This document shows, one piece after another, positions 1-6,177 of a stretch of 9,974 bases of DNA (its first letter is position 1; the number at the start of each line of letters is the position of its first letter). Source of the DNA: Candidatus Thalassarchaeaceae archaeon (GTDB lineage Archaea > Thermoplasmatota > Poseidoniia > Poseidoniales > Thalassarchaeaceae); contig DUIL01000169.1 in NCBI GenBank assembly GCA_013330385.1, positions 1 through 9,974 on the forward strand, in the 5' to 3' direction. The translations under genes and the position numbers were made by a program. A model generated the notes under the pieces. It had not been told where the DNA came from. It saw nothing but the letters and a program-made list of their open reading frames with translations, and made no database searches.

Positions 1-3000
1 TGAAACCTCAACTGGTTCAGTATCTGGTGCCAACTTATCATTCCAAGGAATTGGAGAAGTCACCTTTACCGGTGCAGGTCAAGTAATATCAACAGGGATT
101 GTTACTGTGGAGGATTTCGTTGGAACTCATAGACAGACTATCACACATGCGCATAGTTTAGCAGGTGATGGTGAATTCAGTGGCCGTGGAACTCTATCTG
201 GAACTATCGATTCAACTGATATTGTTGATGGAGATTGTAACGAAAATGGAACAATGCCGGAGAACTTCAGCATATGTTCACTCTCTGATGGAGATTACTT
301 GATTGATGGTATTGTAAACGCCACTGGGCGATTCACATCTAATGGTACATCTTCATTCATCCAGATGCTCAATGGTTCTTCTCTATCAGGCACTGGGGTA
401 TTTACTGTTGATGCGAGTGACGAATCAATTTCATCGTACGGTATCATCAATGGAACAGGTACCTTCAGTGGTGAAGGTTACTTTAGTGGTGCAATGGTCA
501 AAGAGGGTACTTTCCATATGACTGATGCAATACCTGGTGAATATGATGTAACAGTAGTCTTTGAAGATGGAACTCGTATCGAAATTACAGATGGATTTTC
601 AGTACCATTTGCAGGAACCGCATCATTACACGAAATAGACCTCGCAGGCGGCCTTATCACAGGTAGTTTAGTTGATGTTGGTGGTGAGCCAATAACTGAA
701 TCTGTAACATTATACAATTTCAACGAAACTGACATGCTACCTTCCGGAGAGTGTTCAGAAGTACAATTCGCACCTTGTACCATTACTGCAAATGAAACTG
801 GCATGTTGAGTTTTGGACCCGTAGTCCCTGGCGAATACACAGTTTCGATAGATATGGATGGTGATGGATTCAATGAAGCAGAAGTCAATCACATCTTTGA
901 TTCAGATATCGGAGATACGATTGAATTCCCTTCACCAATACCTGACGTTCATGATTTGACATTCACCTTAACTCGTACGGACAATGGTACAGAGGTTTCA
1001 GTAGACGAACTTAATCTGACAATGATTAGTGCAGATGGGACTAATGCAGATACTGATGTATTATATGACTCAGATTCTAACCATTATTACGTTGAATTAA
1101 TTGATGGAGATTGGGTATTAAGTCACACACTCTCTGATTCAGAGCAACTTTGGGAGCAAATTATGATTGATTCGGATCAATCTCACGAGTTTGCTTTCCA
1201 CGAATCAACTATGGTTACTGGATTAGTATTGTATGATACACGCGCGGAACCATCTGAAGAGGAAATTGCTGAACTACCAATCGAACACGTTCCTGTAGAA
1301 TTCAACTGGAACGGCTTCTCAACCACAGCTACAACCAATGGTCAAGGTATCTTCAACGTAGTTCTACCAGTTGGGGCTATTGTCGATGCTACTGTTCAAG
1401 CAGGTACTATGAATGTGGTCGATGGAATCCGTTTCACAGTATCTGAAGATATGGATAATCTAACAATGATAGCAAGACCTGGTAGCGAAGTTACTGGTGC
1501 AATCAACATCAATAGACTAGGCAACTACTACTCCTCAGATTTGATTGGATGGGAGGCTGTAACTGTATATGCCTCAAATGAAACCTTTGATGCGGATTGG
1601 ACTATTGATGTTCGAGAAGATGGTAGTTTTGATACAGTATTACCACAAGGAAATTGGACCTTCACAACTAATCTCGAGTGGCTTAATACAACTGATGCTA
1701 TACTCGAAGTCGATGGTAAGGATGACACAGTAAACGTCTACGCCTACCCTGCTGATTCATTTGCAGAAATTGATTTCTTCATCGACAATAGTGCCGATAA
1801 CAATGTTAGCAACGGCACAGCAGTACAGTATCGATTCTCAATCATTCCATTGAATGTTGCAGGTGAAACAACAAATGTTTCATCCACTGGCGATGAGTGG
1901 TCTTCTCTAGGGCATGCAAGTGTACCCGTTGAGGCCGGTTCATACAGAATAGATGTAGAGATTTCCGATGCTCGTGCTGGAGATTTATTCGGCACTAGAA
2001 TATTGACTGGTAATGCTTACTTCGATGTGGGATTCGGAGGTGAAACTGTTACTCGTTCGATTGGTTATGATCCAGAATGGAAGATTGACCTGACTTTCAC
2101 CAATGAGAGTGGAGGTGCCTTAGTTGACCAGAATGTCAAGTTCATCAATACTGATACTGGCTGGATAATGTCTCGTCTTACCGATTCCAACGGTACTCTA
2201 ATTGATCATCTGCCAGAGGGTCAATGGATTGCCGTCATTAATTCACTAACTACTGGTGAAGGCGTTGAAGAAGGCCATCGCTCACTACTCGAAGTATCTG
2301 AGTCAAACGCAGGAGTCACACATGAACTTTCAACTAGCGAATTAGCAATGTTCACTGTAGAAATCTTAGACGAAGGCGGAGAGCCAATCGAAGGATTAGA
2401 TGTCATCTTAACATCCAATGAAGGTTTAGGCAAAGTACATCTTGACTTTACTGATACCTCTGGTCAATCAGAAGGTTCTCTGGTTGCAGGTTCATGGAAC
2501 ATTGAAATTAACGAAACTATGGACCGAACCCGCTACTTAATCGAGTCTTCTGAATTAGCTCAAGGCGGTCTCCAATCAGGCCCTAATGGTCAGATTAATC
2601 TAACAGTCCTAACTTACGTTGAGATGTCTGGTACAATATTCTGGGATCATGATGATGATGATGATGCAGATGTTGGAGAAGGTGTATCAGGAGTATCAAT
2701 CTTGATGACTAGTGATGGTTTAGAGAACATCTCTCTAGATACCGATGGTGCTGGTGAGTGGAATGTATTCGTTCCTATCGATAGTGTTTGGAACGTTACC
2801 GCAAATAGAATTGGCTTCTCTCAGGAATATGAGGCGGTATCTATGTCTAATGCTAACTCCATTGAGATTGAACTTACTGCTGGAACCGTGACAATTAGTG
2901 GAAACATAACATTCTCACAATTTGATGATATTAGTTCGGATATTGAACTTGTTTTGATTCCCGATCAAGGAATGGTCCGAGAGAGGGTAACTCCAACTAA

Positions 3001-4666
3001 GGTATTGGACGATGGTGTTTGGAATGGCTCTTGGACAGCATCTGTTGAACCGGGAAGGTGGATTCTAAGAGCAACAGTTGCCGATTCTAACTTGGTTGGA
3101 ATGACTGTTGTTGATGCAGACATCTCCGAGGGCGGCTCTGCTGATACAGAACTCAATTTCGGTGGATGGCTATATCTTTCATCTCAGTGGTTGGATTATG
3201 AGGGAGATTCACATAATCTCGCAGATATGTCTGTAATAGATCCGGAATTTACAATCTCTATAGGTGCTGAAATTGAATGGGATGCCCTCTTCGATGAAGA
3301 AGGTGGCATTTCTCTACTTCTTCCGTCTGTAACAATTGAACTTTCTGGTGAATTTACTGTTGATCAAATGGATAGAACAATGGAATACAATGCAGGTAAG
3401 AACATCAATATCCCTACTTCGGGTACAGACGTTACTGCATCGGTATCTCAAGAACTCGCATTCACACGTATAGCAAATCATGAGGTTGATTCCAATACTA
3501 CCGCCATGCAAGGGGGTAATGCCACAGATGGTGACTTATCGGATGTGCAAATCCTATCTGTCAATGAAGAGTATACTGCAGTAGAATACACAGTTGTAGT
3601 CGATTATCACGGTCACGAACCTCTCTCTACTTACTCAGTAGTGGGTAATGTACCCGGAACCGATGGTCAGTACTGGAATGTCAGCTTCTACAATGATACA
3701 GGAGAGGTATGGCAGAATCAGTACTCATTTGATATGGGATTGGATGGAGATAACACTACACTTGAACTAAGAGTTAGAGTCGAGGCTGCTAATTGGACGA
3801 CCGCTCGTGCTCTCGATGAGGGACACACAGTATCAATCAAGTTCTCATCAGTCGGTGGATTTACTCACAGCCATGATCTTGTATTACGAGTTCCTCAGCA
3901 CCACGGCTTCGAACTTACTGAAGAGATGCTTGAGGTATATGGTGTTCGAGCAGGGCAAGAATTGAGTATCCCAATATTATTCACTAATTCTGGTAACGGT
4001 GACGAGAGGTATGAGTTTGAGTTTGATGACATACAACTTCCAGAAAATTGGGAGCGTACTGGTGCTACTTCACATACCATTGGTGGTTTTACATCTTCAA
4101 CTCATACAATGAAGGTAATTGCCCCTGAGAATGCTACTGGAGATGAAGAATTTACCATCACAGTGTCAGTAACCGATAAGGCAGGAGTTAGTTATCCAGC
4201 AATCCCTATTCTTATCAAGTCCTCAGCTCCTGTTTTGAAGATAAATGACGTAATATCCCAAAGTGGTAGTGATCCTACTTTCGGAAGTGCACATACTTTC
4301 ATAGTCATAGTTGAGAATACAGGATTAGTTGATGCGAAGTATGTCATAGTCAACGCTACAGTACGAGGCCAAAACATATCTACCAATCAAACAATGGATG
4401 TGCTTGCAGGTCAAGAAGTGGAATTCTTCGTTAATGTTGATTTCACTTCACTTAGCGCAGGACAGATTGAGATGGATTTCACATTAGAAGGTGAGGATGT
4501 TGGTGAAAACCCAGATTCAGAATATAAGAGAATCACTCTTAGGACACCTTCCATTGATGATTCAACTGCTACAGGAGCCCTCATGTGGGTTCTCTTGGTA
4601 ATGCTGCTTATCGCAGGATGGTATCTGACCAAGGGTGGTTCACGTCGACCCGGAGCACCTTTCTGA
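1..4666 (+). CDS. Giant multidomain surface protein, C-terminally membrane-anchored (5' end missing)
   Basis: The frame is open from base 2 with no stop before TGA 4664-4666, so the gene begins upstream; the GTG at 107 is an internal Val. The 1554 visible residues (numbered from base 2) look extracellular. In order: Gly/Ser/Thr ladder repeats (1-165); a long series of carboxypeptidase-regulatory/transthyretin-like beta-sandwich modules (about 170-870), marked by phrases such as PGEYTV, LPQGNW and LPEGQW; an SdrD-B-like module (about 873-947) with an acidic HDDDDDADVGEG loop; more beta modules; a NEW3-like module (about 1313-1406, AGQELSIPILFTNSGNGDE); a CARDB-like module (about 1410-1510); a hydrophobic helix (1526-1542); and a basic tail KGGSRRPGAPF. 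This predicts an outside N-part and a cytoplasmic C-tail. There are more than 30 N-X-S/T sequons and only four Cys (79, 92, 251, 259), spaced as two likely disulfides. D284-E292 (DMDGDGFNE) resembles a calcium loop. No enzymatic motif was seen. The role is probably adhesion, scaffold or S-layer-associated; the exact function is unknown. Confidence 0.9.
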   Translation, partial: ETSTGSVSGANLSFQGIGEVTFTGAGQVISTGIVTVEDFVGTHRQTITHAHSLAGDGEFSGRGTLSGTIDSTDIVDGDCNENGTMPENFSICSLSDGDYLIDGIVNATGRFTSNGTSSFIQMLNGSSLSGTGVFTVDASDESISSYGIINGTGTFSGEGYFSGAMVKEGTFHMTDAIPGEYDVTVVFEDGTRIEITDGFSVPFAGTASLHEIDLAGGLITGSLVDVGGEPITESVTLYNFNETDMLPSGECSEVQFAPCTITANETGMLSFGPVVPGEYTVSIDMDGDGFNEAEVNHIFDSDIGDTIEFPSPIPDVHDLTFTLTRTDNGTEVSVDELNLTMISADGTNADTDVLYDSDSNHYYVELIDGDWVLSHTLSDSEQLWEQIMIDSDQSHEFAFHESTMVTGLVLYDTRAEPSEEEIAELPIEHVPVEFNWNGFSTTATTNGQGIFNVVLPVGAIVDATVQAGTMNVVDGIRFTVSEDMDNLTMIARPGSEVTGAININRLGNYYSSDLIGWEAVTVYASNETFDADWTIDVREDGSFDTVLPQGNWTFTTNLEWLNTTDAILEVDGKDDTVNVYAYPADSFAEIDFFIDNSADNNVSNGTAVQYRFSIIPLNVAGETTNVSSTGDEWSSLGHASVPVEAGSYRIDVEISDARAGDLFGTRILTGNAYFDVGFGGETVTRSIGYDPEWKIDLTFTNESGGALVDQNVKFINTDTGWIMSRLTDSNGTLIDHLPEGQWIAVINSLTTGEGVEEGHRSLLEVSESNAGVTHELSTSELAMFTVEILDEGGEPIEGLDVILTSNEGLGKVHLDFTDTSGQSEGSLVAGSWNIEINETMDRTRYLIESSELAQGGLQSGPNGQINLTVLTYVEMSGTIFWDHDDDDDADVGEGVSGVSILMTSDGLENISLDTDGAGEWNVFVPIDSVWNVTANRIGFSQEYEAVSMSNANSIEIELTAGTVTISGNITFSQFDDISSDIELVLIPDQGMVRERVTPTKVLDDGVWNGSWTASVEPGRWILRATVADSNLVGMTVVDADISEGGSADTELNFGGWLYLSSQWLDYEGDSHNLADMSVIDPEFTISIGAEIEWDALFDEEGGISLLLPSVTIELSGEFTVDQMDRTMEYNAGKNINIPTSGTDVTASVSQELAFTRIANHEVDSNTTAMQGGNATDGDLSDVQILSVNEEYTAVEYTVVVDYHGHEPLSTYSVVGNVPGTDGQYWNVSFYNDTGEVWQNQYSFDMGLDGDNTTLELRVRVEAANWTTARALDEGHTVSIKFSSVGGFTHSHDLVLRVPQHHGFELTEEMLEVYGVRAGQELSIPILFTNSGNGDERYEFEFDDIQLPENWERTGATSHTIGGFTSSTHTMKVIAPENATGDEEFTITVSVTDKAGVSYPAIPILIKSSAPVLKINDVISQSGSDPTFGSAHTFIVIVENTGLVDAKYVIVNATVRGQNISTNQTMDVLAGQEVEFFVNVDFTSLSAGQIEMDFTLEGEDVGENPDSEYKRITLRTPSIDDSTATGALMWVLLVMLLIAGWYLTKGGSRRPGAPF
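2..498 (+). repeat. Protein-level glycine ladder (G-x-G-x-F/L-S-G) at the visible N-part
   Basis: The first ~165 visible residues repeat short units of the form G-x-G-x-[FLV]-[ST]-G. Examples are LAGDGEFSGRGTLSG (residues 53-67) and NGTGTFSGEGYFSG (150-163), with weaker copies before and between them. Regular Gly and alternating aromatic/aliphatic positions suggest stacked short beta strands, as in a beta-solenoid. The copies are degenerate at DNA level and I see no long exact repeat. The array probably continues left of the window. Confidence 0.55.
2651..2665 (+). repeat. (GAT)5 microsatellite coding for five Asp
   Basis: Five perfect tandem GAT codons, flanked by GAT CAT before and GCA GAT after, encode the acidic loop of the SdrD-B-like module (W-D-H-D5-A-D-V-G-E-G). 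In SdrD-B/Cna-B-type modules this position carries a calcium-binding acidic loop, so Ca2+ binding is likely here by analogy. A triplet repeat can change length without breaking the frame. Confidence 0.7.
4577..4627 (+). other. C-terminal transmembrane anchor of the giant surface protein
   Basis: Residues 1526-1542 (ALMWVLLVMLLIAGWYL) form one hydrophobic helix of about 17 residues, preceded by a Ser/Thr/Asp spacer and followed by K-G-G-S-R-R. The basic tail on the C side predicts a cytoplasmic C-terminus and external bulk. There is no LPXTG, PEP-CTERM or clear PGF-CTERM signature, so the helix is probably retained as a permanent anchor rather than cleaved by a sortase or archaeosortase. Confidence 0.85.
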
Positions 4667-4751
4667 AATCGAAATTGCTCTGAACCCTTCTCGTGTTAAA
4701 CAAGCACTCATAGCGGAGATGGGTTCCGGATTGATTGGTGGTCACTTATGA
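4635..4751 (+). CDS. Possible overlapping mini-ORF upstream of the protease (speculative)
   Basis: In the third frame a GTG at 4635 opens a 38-codon ORF ending at TGA 4749-4751. It overlaps the last 32 bases of the giant-protein gene and its stop overlaps the protease ATG in an ATGA arrangement, which is typical of translational coupling. The peptide contains SEIEIALNPSRVKQALIAEM followed by a Gly-rich end (GSGLIGGHL); the middle could form an amphipathic helix. I recognise no family. An internal ATG at 4719 would give only 10 residues. An open run this short can arise by chance, and no convincing ribosome-binding site precedes the GTG. Alternatively, a one-base frameshift near 4660 in a relative could add this peptide to the surface protein's tail. 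Confidence 0.2.
   Translation: MVHVDPEHLSEIEIALNPSRVKQALIAEMGSGLIGGHL
4737..4742 (+). promoter_or_regulatory. Weak Shine-Dalgarno-like GGTGGT before the protease
   Basis: GGTGGT lies five bases upstream of ATG 4748. Its GGTG matches part of the usual archaeal anti-Shine-Dalgarno complement (GGAGGTGA). The match is partial, but it supports ATG 4748 as the start. The only upstream codons in this frame run back to a TAA at 4697 and include no ATG. Confidence 0.35.
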
Positions 4752-5980
4752 GCATGGAACATCTTGAGTTGATGCCTGAGCCAGATGATTCACGCATTCT
4801 CACGGCCGTTGACCCCGCAGCACCCGGTTACCCCGGCTCTGAATACGGAATCAGTGATCAGGAAGCCAAGGAATTGAGATGGCCCCTAGGGCCAATGAAG
4901 GAATATCTGTGGCCCTGGGGTGCAGTGTCTTTCTCAATTGGCACGATTCTAATAATAATGACGTGGCCATGGATTCAGGCTTTCTTAATCCCGATACTAC
5001 CAGATTCAGAATGGGCCTATGAAAATTCAGGATTCCGAGAAATGCAAACTCAAGGATACTTTGGTGAGGGTGTTCACATTTGCATTGTTGACACTGGAAT
5101 AGACATGGACCACCCCGATTTAGAAAATATTAATTTGAGAGGATTCCGTGATTTCTATGAAGAGAAGCATGATGAGATTAGAGATGTAGGTGAGAGTTAC
5201 CATGGTACTCTTATGTCTGGATTAATGGTTGCAAATGGAACCTATACGGGGGCTGCCCCTGAAGTTTCTCTTTCTGTAGCCATAGCGCTAGGGCCAGATG
5301 GAGGTGCTGAACAGTCAGATAGAGTGTCTAATGCTATCAGATGGTGTAGAATAACTCAAGATGCAGACATCATCAGTCTAAGTCTTGGAGGGGATCCTGG
5401 ATTTGGAATAGGCACTTTCCGTTCCGAAACTGTCAATGCGGTCAATGAAGCTCTTGATGCTGGAATATTTGTTGTGGCTGCTGCAGGTAATAATGGGATG
5501 GATTCTTCAGTATATGATATTTCAGTACCTGCCAATATTGAACGTGTCATCGCAGTAGGAGCTTCGACTAGTAGAGGGGAGGTTTGGTTGAATAGTTCGG
5601 TTGCTTCCGATACTGATCCGTACACAGGAGAAATTCGACAATTCCCCAACCAAAAGCCAGAGATAATTGCTCCAGGCGTTAGGATGTTTTCTACAGCATC
5701 ATCTTCAATCAATCCACCTTATGCATATTCTTCAGGTACATCTGATTCTACTGTATTAGTCTCATCTGCTCTTGCTCTAATTCTTGAAATTCATGGTGAT
5801 GAATTGAGAGGTATTGACGGCGAAATCAGTCAAGAGGATATGCAACTTGTGAAGCGAGCCCTTGCTACTTCAGCACTAGAAGAAGGTCACCAGAGTAGTC
5901 ATGATTTGAAGAAAGGTTATGGTGAATTGGACGTTATTGCTTGGTCTGAAAAGGTCGCCTTTGAATTGAATCAAGAGTGA
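4748..5980 (+). CDS. Membrane-anchored subtilisin-like serine protease (peptidase S8)
   Basis: This complete 410-residue protein is an endopeptidase by family. Residues 1-53 are hydrophilic, with K41, R44 and K51 near the membrane. Residues 54-84 form a Trp-rich hydrophobic segment. The S8 fold follows from about 95. Positive charges on the N side predict a cytoplasmic N-terminus and an external catalytic domain (signal anchor). Catalytic residues are D115 (HICIVDTGID), H152 (SYHGTLMSG), oxyanion N248 (AAAGNNG) and S332 (SSGTSDSTV). The Ser motif departs from the family's GTSMA[ST]P: M, A and P are replaced by D, S and V. I see no I9-type propeptide between the helix and the catalytic domain, so maturation may differ from secreted subtilisins. 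Two sequons (N163, N282) fit external exposure. It follows the giant surface gene after 81 bases on the same strand and may be co-transcribed. Substrates are unknown; the neighbouring surface proteins are candidates by proximity only. Confidence 0.93.
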   Translation: MSMEHLELMPEPDDSRILTAVDPAAPGYPGSEYGISDQEAKELRWPLGPMKEYLWPWGAVSFSIGTILIIMTWPWIQAFLIPILPDSEWAYENSGFREMQTQGYFGEGVHICIVDTGIDMDHPDLENINLRGFRDFYEEKHDEIRDVGESYHGTLMSGLMVANGTYTGAAPEVSLSVAIALGPDGGAEQSDRVSNAIRWCRITQDADIISLSLGGDPGFGIGTFRSETVNAVNEALDAGIFVVAAAGNNGMDSSVYDISVPANIERVIAVGASTSRGEVWLNSSVASDTDPYTGEIRQFPNQKPEIIAPGVRMFSTASSSINPPYAYSSGTSDSTVLVSSALALILEIHGDELRGIDGEISQEDMQLVKRALATSALEEGHQSSHDLKKGYGELDVIAWSEKVAFELNQE

Positions 5981-6052
5981 ATGAGTGTTAATTCAAGTAT
6001 CGTTTATGACTCCCTAATGTCAATTTGTTCGATTACTCGTAACAACCCTATG

Positions 6053-6059
6053 ATTAAAT
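6053..6059 (+). promoter_or_regulatory. Candidate TATA box for the second giant gene (leaderless start)
   Basis: ATTAAAT is centred at 6056, 26 bases upstream of ATG 6082. That is the usual distance between an archaeal TATA box and its transcription start, which would place transcription initiation at or near the ATG. No Shine-Dalgarno sequence is visible in the intervening CGCTTGAGTACCCCCACATT, consistent with a leaderless mRNA. No convincing BRE was seen. The remainder of the 101-base gap shows no hairpin or T-run terminator. Confidence 0.4.
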
Positions 6060-6081
6060 CCGCTTGAGTACCCCCACATTC

Positions 6082-6177
6082 ATGCCGAGTGAGCGAGTAC
6101 GAAGTCAATTGCTAGTATTGCTGATGCTGACAAGTACTATGCTTGCTCTTGTTGGACCTGCAACTCCCGTCATGGCT
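6082..6177 (+). other. Signal peptide of the second giant protein
   Basis: Residues 1-32 have a basic n-region (MPSERVRSQ), a hydrophobic core (LLVLLMLTSTMLALVG) and a c-region ending P-V-M-A before SNETT. The small residue at -1 (Ala32) and Val at -3 fit signal peptidase I. There is no Cys lipobox and no twin-Arg motif, so general Sec export is expected. Confidence 0.85.

Noticed and set aside
107..109. GTG as the start of the first gene
   Set aside because: The frame is open upstream to base 2 and the same repeat pattern continues through it, so this is an internal Val codon of a 5'-truncated gene.
478..888. 136-residue - strand ORF
   Set aside because: It is antisense to well-supported coding sequence, rich in Ser/Pro/Thr as expected from reversed GGT/GAT codons, and shows no domain or start signal. 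The other - strand ORFs (for example 5356-5712 and 3314-3511) fail for the same reason.
4696..4701. TTAAAC as a promoter for the protease
   Set aside because: It would give a leader of about 24 bases including the GGTGGT, which is possible, but the match is weak and the sequence may be coding in the mini-ORF.
5981..6067. 28-codon ORF starting right after the protease stop (MSVNSSIVYD...)
   Set aside because: It is very short, has no recognisable motif or ribosome-binding site, and covers the likely promoter of the next gene. Chance is the simplest explanation.
5981..6081. Terminator after the protease gene
   Set aside because: No T-rich run or stable hairpin is visible in the gap, so no terminator can be supported.
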